Positions 43,054-50,858 are shown, numbered from the stretch's first letter. The stretch is 64,000 bases of DNA from [Clostridium] citroniae WAL-17108 (GCF_000233455.1 NZ_JH376428.1:158323-222322); one strand, 5' to 3'. Notes: a model not told the origin generated them from the letters alone. Numbers and translations: made by a program.

Positions 43054-44118
43054 TCAATCCAGTTCACGTAATAAATCCAGGCTCACCTGTCTACGCTTAC
43101 TTATTACCTTTTTAATAGGTGCTTCTGCTTCACTTTCTAATTCTTCCAAATCATCCAAAATAGTAAATGTCCTTTTCCTGGTTTCTAAGCGTTCTCTTTG
43201 TTCTTCCATCGCTTTTTTACCTAATTGGGAAATATATTCAACAGGAAATCCCAAGCCCGATGCACACACTATATTTGTGTTACCATTATTTCCTACAAAC
43301 ACATTCTCCGGATTTCCTATCGCTTTTATGATCTCCTGTGCATTTATATCATTCCCCCTCTGATTAATCATTCCTATATGTGCCACGATTCTGTCATTAC
43401 CAATAGGAAGAAAGATATTTTTTGCAGTGAGCGAATCTATCATATCTTGTGTGGTTACTTTTTTAATTACGTCTTGTGACTCGACTTTATCGGAACGCAT
43501 AGCAATTACAAATGCTCCATGATCTGATAGCATCTTATATTTCTCCGAATCATCAAAATTTGATGTGGCTGATGTTGAATCATCCGTAAAAAACGCATCC
43601 AGCATGTTCACCAAATTAAAATTGATCATATCCAAGTTATTGGAATATTCATTATTTACAAAGATGATTGATCCCATCTCAGGGATTTCCATCAACTCCT
43701 TAGCTGCATCATAAGCATTGAGTCTTTTTTTAATAGGTTCATTTGCTCTTGGCATCATTAGACAGGCACAGACAATTTTATCTTTTAATGTACATGCTAT
43801 ATTTGCCAGATGTGTAATCGAACCAGAGCCAGTTGTTCCACCGCCCGTTGACACAAGTAAAATTACTTTCTCCTTTATATCTCTCACCTTCTTTAGAATA
43901 TCCTTATTGTTCTTTAACGCTTCAAATGCCAAACTCCTATCACCTGCTAATCCGTCATATCCGTTTAGCAATAATACATTCTTTGCCTCTGGGATTGTCT
44001 TATTATCCTGTGTTGACCCATTAATAAGGTAAGAACTATAGTTTTTCTGTTGGAACCGGAATCCAACCCGTTCACCACCTAATCCAATACCTATTACAAA
44101 AACCTCATCTTTGATCAT
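43054..44118 (-). CDS. tubZ: TubZ-like tubulin/FtsZ GTPase
   Basis: A 354-residue protein with the tubulin signature STGGGTTGSGS (92-102, counted with two further N-terminal residues) in the T4 loop and an N-terminal nucleotide-binding start VFVIGIGLGGERVG. The C-terminus is basic and helical (KKVISKRRQVSLDLLRELD), as in TubZ tails. TubZ forms treadmilling filaments that move plasmid or phage DNA. The T7 loop reads NNLDMINFN: the first acidic residue is kept but the position of the second is Asn. The start at 44118 follows GGAGG by 8 bp and overlaps the tubR end. With tubR it forms a type III partition system. Confidence 0.85.
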   Translation of the reverse strand: MIKDEVFVIGIGLGGERVGFRFQQKNYSSYLINGSTQDNKTIPEAKNVLLLNGYDGLAGDRSLAFEALKNNKDILKKVRDIKEKVILLVSTGGGTTGSGSITHLANIACTLKDKIVCACLMMPRANEPIKKRLNAYDAAKELMEIPEMGSIIFVNNEYSNNLDMINFNLVNMLDAFFTDDSTSATSNFDDSEKYKMLSDHGAFVIAMRSDKVESQDVIKKVTTQDMIDSLTAKNIFLPIGNDRIVAHIGMINQRGNDINAQEIIKAIGNPENVFVGNNGNTNIVCASGLGFPVEYISQLGKKAMEEQRERLETRKRTFTILDDLEELESEAEAPIKKVISKRRQVSLDLLRELD

Positions 44119-44368
44119 TTTCATTACCTCCGTTTTCTATGAGCCTTATCCCCTTCTCTAGCAGATAAAAGGTATCTGCATTGGTTGACTTACATCCCTT
44201 ATTTACATAGCCATGCTTACATAGATCCATCATCTTACGATACGTTGTTGGCCTTGATGTGTTTACTACACTCATTATCTCTTGTATCGTTGCACTCTCA
44301 AAATGGCTTGTGCAGCCTTTCTTCTTTAGAAACTTCATAATTACATAATCTAATCTTTTTAGTTCCAT
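44105..44368 (-). CDS. tubR: TubR-like winged-helix partition adaptor
   Basis: An 87-residue DNA-binding protein. A winged helix is suggested by ATIQEIMSVVNTSRPTTYRK and MDLCKHGYVNKGCKSTNADT. The gene overlaps tubZ by 14 bp, and small wHTH genes just before tubZ are TubR in known systems, where they bind centromeric iterons and repress the operon. Assignment depends on position and fold. AAAGGAAAGCT precedes the ATG. Confidence 0.72.
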   Translation of the reverse strand: MELKRLDYVIMKFLKKKGCTSHFESATIQEIMSVVNTSRPTTYRKMMDLCKHGYVNKGCKSTNADTFYLLEKGIRLIENGGNENDQR

Positions 44369-44620
44369 AGCTTTCCTTTCCTATAAAATATGTGTTACTT
44401 TGGTGGTCTTATCTGTTACTATGCCTTTCTTCATTGTAGGTTAGCTGTTCACTAAAACCTAAAATATATAGGCTTTCACCCCCTTATATGAGGTAAACAG
44501 CCTTGTCTTCTTATTCATCCAGTCACTTTCCTTATTCAGTTATCAAGGTGCACTTAATAAGCCTATTACCTTTTGGTAATAAGAATATTATCTTTATAAA
44601 CTTGTAGCAAAAATTGGAAT
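44369..44620. promoter_or_regulatory. Candidate centromere/operator of tubRZ
   Basis: AT-rich gap upstream of tubR. Two TGTTACTNTG copies (about 44390 and 44414) and related CTGTTCACTAA and TAGGTT/AACCTA elements could be TubR sites. The repeats are weak; the call rests mainly on position. Confidence 0.3.
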
Positions 44621-44687
44621 GATAGCAGAAACGCTTGACAATAATAATACAAATATGTAATAATGACGTTGTGTAGCTTCTGCTATG
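44621..44687 (+). promoter_or_regulatory. Strong promoter framed by inverted repeats
   Basis: TTGACA (44635-44640), 17 bp, TAATAA (44658-44663). ATAGCAGAA occurs just before it (about 44622) and its complement TTCTGCTAT just after (about 44679-44687), so a repressor could occlude the promoter. Confidence 0.7.
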
Positions 44688-44748
44688 CAATAAGGTTATG
44701 TAAGACTCGTCCGAGGTGCGCTAACACCGTTTGAGGATGGGTCTTTTT
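44669..44748 (+). ncRNA. Candidate small RNA upstream of tubR
   Basis: Starts about 6 bp after the -10 and ends at a terminator hairpin: AGACTCGTCC pairs with GGATGGGTCT (44704-44743), with an inner GGTG/CACC stem, followed by TTTTT. No ORF with a Shine-Dalgarno fits. Divergent from tubR, so it may control copy number or partition. Confidence 0.6.
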
Positions 44749-44846
44749 GTTTCTGTATGTATCAGTATAAGTCGAACGTCCGTTCTTGTCAAGAGAGACT
44801 CGAACATATGTTTGTTTTTCTGAAGTAATGATGCTTCTTTAAGAGA

Positions 44847-45035
44847 TCACATCATACATGCCACACATATGATTGAATCATTCTTTGCATATTTGCTCTC
44901 AAAGGTTTTTGCTTCTTCCTTATTAGAGAAATGACGTTCGTCAATTATGGTGCTTTCAAATAGATCTAACTGGATTACAATCACTTTCCAAAACTTTGTA
45001 GCTGCCATAGTGATAGGTGTTACGAGTGTATTCAA
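44847..45035 (-). CDS. Hypothetical 62-aa protein
   Basis: MNTLVTPITMAATKFWKVIV ... KEEAKTFESKYAKNDSIICV. The TTG start is supported by GAGG 8 bp upstream; an internal ATG at 45008 lacks a Shine-Dalgarno. Unrecognised. Located between the small RNA and a divergent XRE gene. Confidence 0.45.
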   Translation of the reverse strand: MNTLVTPITMAATKFWKVIVIQLDLFESTIIDERHFSNKEEAKTFESKYAKNDSIICVACMM

Positions 45036-45122
45036 TTCTTTGATCCTCTTTTCTTTAATTATTTGTTAGTCTGTGGTATGATGTAAGTACTATTTACATT
45101 GAATATAGTATAATACGGATAT

Positions 45123-45158
45123 TTCAGTATTTCAAGTAGTTTTACTGAATTTTCAGTA
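45123..45158 (+). promoter_or_regulatory. Operator of the XRE gene
   Basis: TACTGAA-TT-TTCAGTA (45143-45158) is a perfect palindrome with 7-bp arms; another TTCAGTA half-site is at 45123-45129. A TATAAT-like box (about 45107) lies just upstream. Probably bound by the protein encoded at 45195. Confidence 0.6.
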
Positions 45159-45194
45159 TTCTAGCATATTATACAAAAATAGAGGGTACATGTT

Positions 45195-45422
45195 ATGAAT
45201 AATATACAAGTCGCAAATATTATCAAAGAGTTATGCAAAACAAAAAAAATCACCATAAAGAACCTATTAGAACTTTGTGATATCAATAAGGGATTTATCT
45301 ATGATTTGGAACATAAACAAGCATCTCCTTCATGTGATAAGATTTCCAAGATAGCCGACTACCTTGATTGCTCTGTGGACTATCTGCTTGGGAGAACGGA
45401 TAATCCAAATGTAAACAGATGA
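45195..45422 (+). CDS. XRE-family repressor
   Basis: A 75-residue single-domain HTH_3 protein (IIKELCKTKKITIKNLLELC, INKGFIYDLEHKQASPSCDK, DYLLGRTDNP). AGAGGGTACATGTT precedes the ATG. It is a Cro/SinR-size DNA-binding regulator, transcribed away from the tubRZ side. The palindrome upstream suggests self-repression. A terminator follows. Confidence 0.88.
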   Translation: MNNIQVANIIKELCKTKKITIKNLLELCDINKGFIYDLEHKQASPSCDKISKIADYLDCSVDYLLGRTDNPNVNR

Positions 45423-45436
45423 CTTTAGGCAATAAT

Positions 45437-45479
45437 AAAAGAGCCTTTGGGGATATGTTATCCATTGGCTCTGTCTTTT
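45437..45479 (+). terminator. Terminator of XRE gene
   Basis: AGAGCC (45440-45445) pairs with GGCTCT (45467-45472), with an inner GGATA/TATCC helix, then CTTTT. Confidence 0.7.
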
Positions 45480-46314
45480 CATTATATCTATTAGCCTTGA
45501 TCATTGGTGGTCGATCCATTCTGATTTGCAGTATCAAAATAAATAGCTTATCTCCATTTGGAGTAGAGCTAATTTCATCAATTGGACTTCTTCTCCAGAT
45601 GGAGTAGATGTTAAGAGATAATTTTTCTCAAAATTGCAAAAAGTGGAAACTAATTGTTCTCCAAGGACATTTATAAACTCCTCATATCGTGTTTTTTAAT
45701 TCCGAAACTTTCGGAACTGATACCTATTACTACCATATTCCCATGGGACTTTGACTACGATGACATGTCAGACCTTATACTATATATTAGGGATTACAAT
45801 GGAGATGGGGCCTGTGGTATAAGTAAGGATATATCTGTAATTCAAATTATTACAGTATCAAATACTTTGATATTCCATTTCCGAACTGAGATTTTTTCTC
45901 ACGATATTTCACTCATATCCTATAACCCCTTGTTTTCTAAGCATTTCTCTATATATTAGTAATCATTCCTAATTCATCATATCTGCTCCAACATGGTTGA
46001 AACCCTTAGTGAAATAGAGAGTTTGCCGAACTCGTCTTAAAAGATGACATATTGTGACTTTCATTCACACCACTAACGACAAAGTTCCTTGTAAAATAAG
46101 GCTTTTCATCCTGTTACCGATTTTATGCCGAACCCCTAATCTTTTGATCAATATAGGCTTAAATATAATCTCTTTTCCTAGTAAATAGGTAGGTTTATCA
46201 TCTTTATTCCCACTGCTACCGAACCTCTCACCGAACACTATTTTTCCAGCAAAAAAGCAGATATTATCATCTTGGATACCTGCTTCTACCTTTTCTTTAT
46301 TATATTGATTGTTG
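45480..46314. other. Gene-poor interval
   Basis: About 830 bp without a supported gene. It holds two CTCCANNTGGAGTAGA palindromes (45551 and 45593) and TTCCGAAACTTTCGGAA (45700-45716). Short ORFs on both strands lack ribosome sites. Possibly decayed genes. Confidence 0.4.
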
Positions 46315-46683
46315 TTACTTTTTGCACAAACAAAATGGATGTCCTGCTGGATCAAACATAGTTACATAATCTTTTCCTCCAAATTGTACTTTTGATTTTA
46401 CGGCGCCTAACAATTCTGCCCTTTTAACCATTTCCATAACATTGTCAACCTGAAAATCAAAATGCATCTGTTTTTGCTGCCTTCCAGCTTCTTCGGGCCA
46501 TACAGGAGGAACGTATCCCTCTTCTTCAACAAACAAAAAGACGATTCCTGATGAACTACGGACAGCTGGGCGTGCAAACAGTTCACACATTTCCCACCCC
46601 AATAATTTACTATAAAAAGTTTGTAACTTTCTCTCATCATCACAATCGACCATAACATTACCTAGAGTCACTTCACTTGTCAT
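46315..46683 (-). CDS. VOC-family (glyoxalase/bleomycin-resistance fold) protein
   Basis: A 122-residue VOC protein: LGNVMVDCDDERKLQTFYSK, LLGWEM, then QMHFDFQVDNVMEMVKRAEL, and the end VTMFDPAGHPFCLCKK. The paired beta-alpha-beta-beta-beta modules and the terminal DPxGHPFCL are diagnostic. Members act as metal-dependent lyases, dioxygenases or antibiotic-binding proteins; the substrate cannot be inferred. The start at 46683 is chosen because residues before it do not match the family. It looks like cargo of the element rather than a replication gene. Confidence 0.85.
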   Translation of the reverse strand: MTSEVTLGNVMVDCDDERKLQTFYSKLLGWEMCELFARPAVRSSSGIVFLFVEEEGYVPPVWPEEAGRQQKQMHFDFQVDNVMEMVKRAELLGAVKSKVQFGGKDYVTMFDPAGHPFCLCKK

Positions 46684-46759
46684 GTTTAAATCACCACTAT
46701 CCTTATATTTTGGATGTTCCCGTGCAAACGGTTTGGGTGAAATGTATATTCCCAAACAG

Positions 46760-47323
46760 CTACAGCTTACCTTGCATAAGCGCTATTTTTACCGCAAAAT
46801 TATATAGCCCATTAATCTGTTGGTTATCAAGCTTGATTTTCGTCTTAATCAATTTACCTTGTGCTGCCACCAATAAATCATACATTCCTAAATAGCACCA
46901 CTCCCATAAGCAGGATACAAAATTATATTCTATCATCAGGGGTGCTAATTCTTTGCGTATATGATCACATAAAGTCCGCGAAATACCAGCCTGCTCTAGC
47001 AATATATAAGTCCGTTCTTTTTCTTTTGCCACAATCTCGGTATCTAAAAATTCTTCTAATATAAGAAACCAGTTATCTTGCACATGTATCTTTTCTATAT
47101 GATTCTTGATACAAAATGAAAGCAACTCTCCTTCATACACTCGGTTTACAAAAAATATATTACCTTGTTTAGTTAACAGTGCTGAAGGGATAAAACTAGA
47201 TGTATATGCAGATATTTCACTTGCATGAAGCATTGTTTTATACTTGAATTCAGCATATGGATAATCAGAATTGTCATACTCTATATGATTATCGCTTATT
47301 ATCATCGTTTCTTTTTTATTCAT
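46760..47323 (-). CDS. Hypothetical 187-aa protein
   Basis: MNKKETMIISDNHIEYDNSD ... NGLYNFAVKIALMQGKL; helical C-terminal half, unrecognised. Its start overlaps the end of the 126-aa gene by 8 bp, indicating one operon and translational coupling. No motifs suggest function. Confidence 0.6.
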   Translation of the reverse strand: MNKKETMIISDNHIEYDNSDYPYAEFKYKTMLHASEISAYTSSFIPSALLTKQGNIFFVNRVYEGELLSFCIKNHIEKIHVQDNWFLILEEFLDTEIVAKEKERTYILLEQAGISRTLCDHIRKELAPLMIEYNFVSCLWEWCYLGMYDLLVAAQGKLIKTKIKLDNQQINGLYNFAVKIALMQGKL

Positions 47324-47696
47324 ATCCTACTATCTTTTTCCGAAGTTCTGCCGCTTTAGCATATATAAGGTTCCTCTGCCACTCTGTCAAATCATCATTT
47401 CTTTTATTTAATATCTGGCGTTTATGTATCCCATGCTCAACCTGCTTATAATATGTATCTAAATCTTCCGCAAAGTTCATGTCCCATACTTCAGATGCTA
47501 CCAACCTGGATTCCCCATTGATTAGAATAATAGAATATCCAGATGGATTTTTTTCATATACACATTTAACATCCTGCACGTTCTCTGCGTCAAATGCCTT
47601 ATGCCACTCTATAAGTATCTCTTCTCGTTCACGCAACAATATATTTATCTGCTCTGTTATATCCTCTAATTGCTTTTCACATTCCTTCAATTGCAT
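47316..47696 (-). CDS. Hypothetical 126-aa coiled-coil protein
   Basis: The N-terminal 35 residues are a heptad-like helix (KECEKQLEDITEQINILLRE), then a beta segment (GYSIILINGESRLVASEVWD) and a charged helical end. GGGGGTATAGC precedes the ATG. Unrecognised. It is the first gene of a two-gene operon. Confidence 0.6.
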   Translation of the reverse strand: MQLKECEKQLEDITEQINILLREREEILIEWHKAFDAENVQDVKCVYEKNPSGYSIILINGESRLVASEVWDMNFAEDLDTYYKQVEHGIHKRQILNKRNDDLTEWQRNLIYAKAAELRKKIVGYE

Positions 47697-47829
47697 ATGC
47701 TATACCCCCTTTGATAGTTGGGTAATTAGTATAGCATGCCCGTATGGAAATATCCATTTGCAATATTACCAGCATGTGATAGAAAACATTTTGCAGATTA
47801 GACATTGACAGTAACCAAGGCCATTACAA

Positions 47830-47967
47830 TTAGAAGTTCCTGTAATACCACCTGTAACCACATTCCCTACACGCTCTATCTGTTGCTTGGAATTGAAGAT
47901 CAGGAAATGCAGCTATTGCTTTCTCTTCTGTCATTCCAGATCTTATCGGTAATATAAGTTCTTGCAT
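47830..47967 (-). CDS. Small 45-aa CxxC protein
   Basis: MQELILPIRSGMTEEKAIAA..., ending RACRECGYRWYYRNF. Its ATG overlaps the stop of the preceding gene as TGATG (47969-47965), so translation is probably by reinitiation. The single CxxC could bind zinc in a dimer. Confidence 0.5.
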   Translation of the reverse strand: MQELILPIRSGMTEEKAIAAFPDLQFQATDRACRECGYRWYYRNF

Positions 47968-48215
47968 CACGCCTCCGGCTGTAGGTCAGCCGTTATTTCC
48001 ATTAGTTCATTAAGCAACTTCTCTATCTCTTGTATCTTCTTATCCCCCCTATTAATAACTAGGTAATTTTCCTTCATACTCTTTCCATTAATATGCCTAC
48101 TAACAAGCACCTTCTTCTGAATCTCCCATAATATATTTTGTTCTGTCTCAGAAAGATAATTCTCACAATCCTCCTGCTCTAATACAAGATATCTTTTGTT
48201 CTTCTTTTCGACCAT
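47967..48215 (-). CDS. Hypothetical 82-aa protein
   Basis: MVEKKNKRYLVLEQEDCENY ... LLNELMEITADLQPEA; acidic and helical, unrecognised. The start at 48215 follows AGGTGAACGTC; a GTG within that sequence is not used. Coupled to the 45-aa CxxC gene. Confidence 0.55.
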   Translation of the reverse strand: MVEKKNKRYLVLEQEDCENYLSETEQNILWEIQKKVLVSRHINGKSMKENYLVINRGDKKIQEIEKLLNELMEITADLQPEA

Positions 48216-48399
48216 GACGTTCACCTACCAGCCTTATTTGATACATAGCATATATAAATTATACCATTATTTAAGATTAATGAATAGGAAATCCGGATTA
48301 ACCTCTGCATAATAAACCTATTTTTAAACATAGAAAGGAATCACTTTCCTTATCGAAAAGCGGTTCCAATCAAATCAAAAAATAATATCTACTTTACAA

Positions 48400-48708
48400 T
48401 TATTTATCTAATAACCCCGAAAAAAGCACTCCATAATCAAACATTTTCATACACAAAGTTTCTGTGATCACTTCATATTTATCAATGATAATTTCTATAT
48501 CCTCATCTTCTTTCCCATCCATTCCCAGTCTTTCACATAGGCGATGATAGGCATTCATTATCTCTGTATATGCCTGTTCACATACCTTACCCTCTAAGAA
48601 TTCATCCTCCACGTACTTGCACTCTTCAGGCGGATTGTCTTTAAACTCCAACGTACCATTCATTAAATCATAGATTAGTTTCTTGCGTACTTCCATAACC
48701 CTATTCAT
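48400..48708 (-). CDS. Hypothetical 102-aa protein
   Basis: MNRVMEVRKKLIYDLMNGTL ... CMKMFDYGVLFSGLLDK; helical, acidic. The pattern PPEECKYVEDEFLEG...Y..LCERLG is one I associate with conserved unknown proteins of clostridial mobile elements, without a function. AAGGATAATATAA precedes the ATG. Divergent from an XRE regulator and sharing nested operator-like repeats with it. Confidence 0.6.
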   Translation of the reverse strand: MNRVMEVRKKLIYDLMNGTLEFKDNPPEECKYVEDEFLEGKVCEQAYTEIMNAYHRLCERLGMDGKEDEDIEIIIDKYEVITETLCMKMFDYGVLFSGLLDK

Positions 48709-48726
48709 ATTTATATTATCCTTCCG

Positions 48727-48801
48727 TTTGTCTCACTTTTACAACCGATTTTACAGCTTAATTAGAGTAAAATCAAGTGAAAGTGCAAAAAATGAGACAA
48801 A
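48727..48801. promoter_or_regulatory. Nested inverted repeats in a divergent promoter
   Basis: TTTGTCTCA (48727-48735) is complementary to TGAGACAAA (48793-48801); inside, GATTTTAC (48747-48754) is complementary to GTAAAATC (48767-48774). Both pairs are centred near 48762, between divergent genes. Likely operators of the XRE protein at 48823. Confidence 0.6.
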
Positions 48802-48822
48802 GACACGGATTGAGGAAGATAT

Positions 48823-49110
48823 ATGGAAAAACTACGTCCTAATGATGGTGGAAAAAACATCATTGCTGACCAGCTTAAAGCTTTACGGAACCAACACGGC
48901 CTTTCACAGCGCGATCTAGCAGACAAATTGCAACTATTCGGCTTGAACTTTGATAAGAATATAATCACCAGGATTGAAACCAGCAAACGTTTTGTAAACG
49001 ACTTTGAATTAAAAGCGTTGTCTGCTTTTTTCGATGTATCCTATTCCTATTTGCTTGATGGGATCCCAACAACGGAAGATTTAAAGAAACATCCTGATCT
49101 GCCAACCTAA
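48823..49110 (+). CDS. XRE-family regulator
   Basis: A 95-residue HTH_3 protein (IIADQLKALRNQHGLSQRDL, NIITRIETSKRFVNDFELKA, YSYLLDGIPTTED). AGGAAGATAT precedes the ATG. It probably represses the divergent 102-aa gene and itself through the nested repeats between them. A strong terminator follows 7 bp after the stop. Confidence 0.88.
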   Translation: MEKLRPNDGGKNIIADQLKALRNQHGLSQRDLADKLQLFGLNFDKNIITRIETSKRFVNDFELKALSAFFDVSYSYLLDGIPTTEDLKKHPDLPT

Positions 49111-49116
49111 TAATGA

Positions 49117-49181
49117 AAACAGGGGATTACTCCAATAGAGCGTATTTTTGCTCTGGATATGTAATCCCCTTAATCCTGTTC
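49117..49181. terminator. Terminator after XRE gene
   Basis: AACAGGGGATTAC pairs with GTAATCCCC...CCTGTT (core 49122-49130 with 49161-49169). Confidence 0.75.
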
Positions 49182-49261
49182 CTTCTATAATTATAGCAGC
49201 TTCGCACACTTTCGCAGTCCATCCTCTATCCTCTGCCTCTACAATCTAATAAATATCTATA

Positions 49262-49579
49262 TTATTTTACACAAGCAGAGTCAAGCTTATCATACCCTTT
49301 GATCAATTCCCTCTGCAATCGTGCACCTACAATTAATCCTAGTTTAAAATAACATTCATCATGAGAAAATGCAAATTCAGTTAGAGCATCCAATAAATTA
49401 TTGTCATCTACATCAGGATACCGTTCCTTAATTTGGTCTATGGTCTTGTCATAACTCTCCTCAATAGCCTTTTCACAATCATCAAGGTTATTGTCCACAG
49501 ATATATCCACTCCATCCATTAGGCACGTTATAAACGTATCTAAGCTTGCTCTGTCGGCTATCTCCTTTATTCTATTCAT
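49262..49579 (-). CDS. Hypothetical 105-aa protein
   Basis: MNRIKEIADRASLDTFITCL ... DECYFKLGLIVGARLQRELI. Acidic and helical; the HDECYFKLGLIVGARL part recalls small conserved clostridial proteins of unknown role. GGAGAGGATT precedes the ATG. Divergent from an RHH regulator. Confidence 0.58.
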   Translation of the reverse strand: MNRIKEIADRASLDTFITCLMDGVDISVDNNLDDCEKAIEESYDKTIDQIKERYPDVDDNNLLDALTEFAFSHDECYFKLGLIVGARLQRELIKGYDKLDSACVK

Positions 49580-49624
49580 AATCCTCTCCTTTTCTATGCT
49601 CTAATATAAGTTCTATTATATTGC

Positions 49625-49675
49625 GCCGTCACTATGCCGTCAATTTATTTTTTGCCGTCATAATGGCTGTATAAT
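49625..49675 (+). promoter_or_regulatory. Three GCCGTCA repeats at RHH promoter
   Basis: GCCGTCA occurs at 49625, 49636 and 49654, all in the same direction; a TATAAT -10 is at 49670-49675. Direct half-site repeats of this kind suit a ribbon-helix-helix repressor. Confidence 0.6.
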
Positions 49676-49708
49676 GATGGCATACTATCCATATGGAGGT
49701 TTTAACAT

Positions 49709-49879
49709 ATGCACAATGATACATCCAAATTCACTATGCGCACAGATTCAGAATTGTTAAAGAAATTTAAGATTGTAGCTGATTATAATGGACGTTCTGC
49801 AAATCGTGAGTTAGAAGTTCTTATGAAAAAGCACGTTGCTGAATTTGAGCAAATGCATGGAAAAATAGAGATAGAATGA
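49709..49879 (+). CDS. Arc-like ribbon-helix-helix regulator
   Basis: A 56-residue protein, MHNDTSKFTMRTDSELLKKF, then YNGRSANRELEVLMKKHVAE. The beta strand (SKFTMRT) followed by two helices with GRSANRE is the Arc/CopG pattern. GGAGGTTTTAAC precedes the ATG. Three GCCGTCA repeats at its promoter are likely operators. It may set copy number of the element or control the divergent 105-aa gene. Confidence 0.78.
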   Translation: MHNDTSKFTMRTDSELLKKFKIVADYNGRSANRELEVLMKKHVAEFEQMHGKIEIE

Positions 49880-49896
49880 TCTTCAGTCAGAAAAAG

Positions 49897-49937
49897 AAGG
49901 AACCGTATTCCTTTGCCAGGAACCCATTCCTTCTATA
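49897..49937. terminator. Hairpin between RHH and recombinase genes
   Basis: AGAAGGAA and TTCCTTCT pair around an inner TTCC/GGAA stem-loop; it separates two convergent genes. Confidence 0.55.
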
Positions 49938-49955
49938 TTAATGTGGCTGCTCATC

Positions 49956-50501
49956 TTACAGTCTGAAATCATCCATAGCCTGATCAAGCCTATCCTGGTT
50001 GATTCCAATGTACCTCAATGTGACGCTTGGAGATGAATGGTTAAACAATTCCTGAAGCAAGGCCACATCTTTCGTCTTCATATACATATGATAACCAAAC
50101 GTCTTTCTTAATGTATGTGTTCCAATCTCTCCGTTGATCCCCACCCTGACAGCTGCCTTATTTAGTATCCTATACGCCTGTACTCTGCTTATAGGTTTGT
50201 TGTCGCCCTTCTGTGATTTAAACAGATATGCATCATCATCCATCCCGGCTATATACTTTTCAATTTCGTCAGCTATCCCGCTTATTTTTATCCGCTTAAA
50301 CTTTCCTGTCTTCTGTTCATGCATCTTGATATAGGATAAATCCTTTACATCAGATACTTTTAATTTCAAAATATCAGATATGCGTAAGCCAGTATTGATT
50401 CCCAGAACTAGCAGCATATAATCTCTGTATCCCATGCGTAACAGTTCACGCTTCATAGCTTCAAGTAGTTCCTTGTCCCTTATTGGCTGTACTAATTCCA
50501 T
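49956..50501 (-). CDS. Minimal tyrosine recombinase (catalytic domain only)
   Basis: A 181-residue recombinase with all active-site residues: Arg in NTGLRISDIL, Lys in HEQKTGKFKR, HxxR in GTHTLRKTFGYH, His in LFNHSSPSVT and Tyr in LRYIGI. The N-terminal core-binding domain is missing, as in some plasmid and transposon resolvases. It could resolve multimers of the element or act on a local site; three TGTTACATTT repeats lie just upstream. The start at 50501 follows GGGGGATGATGTA. Confidence 0.9.
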   Translation of the reverse strand: MELVQPIRDKELLEAMKRELLRMGYRDYMLLVLGINTGLRISDILKLKVSDVKDLSYIKMHEQKTGKFKRIKISGIADEIEKYIAGMDDDAYLFKSQKGDNKPISRVQAYRILNKAAVRVGINGEIGTHTLRKTFGYHMYMKTKDVALLQELFNHSSPSVTLRYIGINQDRLDQAMDDFRL

Positions 50502-50585
50502 TACATCATCCCCCTCTGTCCATGCAAACATCAGTTCCTCTTAAAATCCACTATATTACATATAATGTACGATGTCAATATGATA

Positions 50586-50676
50586 TGTTACATTTAGAAA
50601 GATGGAATGGAAATCTTAAAATAATAGGTTCATTATGTTACATTTTAGGATACAGTATCACCCTTCTGTTACATTT
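50586..50676. repeat. Three TGTTACATTT direct repeats
   Basis: Exact copies at 50586-50595, 50636-50645 and 50667-50676, with TTACATATAATGTA nearby. Located just upstream of the minimal recombinase; possible recombination, iteron or operator sites. Confidence 0.6.
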
Positions 50677-50738
50677 CAAAGAAAAATGCACCCTAGCCAC
50701 AAAGATTAGAGTGCAATCCATTTTAATTCCTATTCATC

Positions 50739-50858
50739 TCATATCGATACATCCATACTGCTAAAATCAATTTCAAAATCAGAATAAATACCTACAGGAA
50801 CACTATCCGTAGAGCGGTAAAGCACCGGAATGCTTCGTGCTCGGTTAGGCAATAGCAT
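50739..50858 (-). CDS. Possible 39-aa protein
   Basis: MLLPNRARSIPVLYRSTDSV ... FEIDFSSMDVSI. GGAAGGTAAAACT precedes the ATG, and it starts 20 bp after the stop of an RHH gene. The arrangement resembles a small regulator-plus-partner pair, but nothing shows toxicity. Confidence 0.45.
   Translation of the reverse strand: MLLPNRARSIPVLYRSTDSVPVGIYSDFEIDFSSMDVSI

Noticed and set aside
43054..44118. Chromosomal FtsZ
   Set aside because: The overall sequence outside the GTP-binding signature is unlike FtsZ, and an overlapping small winged-helix gene precedes it as in tubRZ operons.
45654..45959. ORF with an acidic stretch (DFDYDDMSDLILYIRDYNGD)
   Set aside because: No ribosome site, hydrophobic irregular remainder and no family; at most a gene remnant.
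46065..46355. 96-codon minus-strand frame overlapping the VOC gene end
   Set aside because: Starts within the VOC coding region without a ribosome site and resembles no protein.
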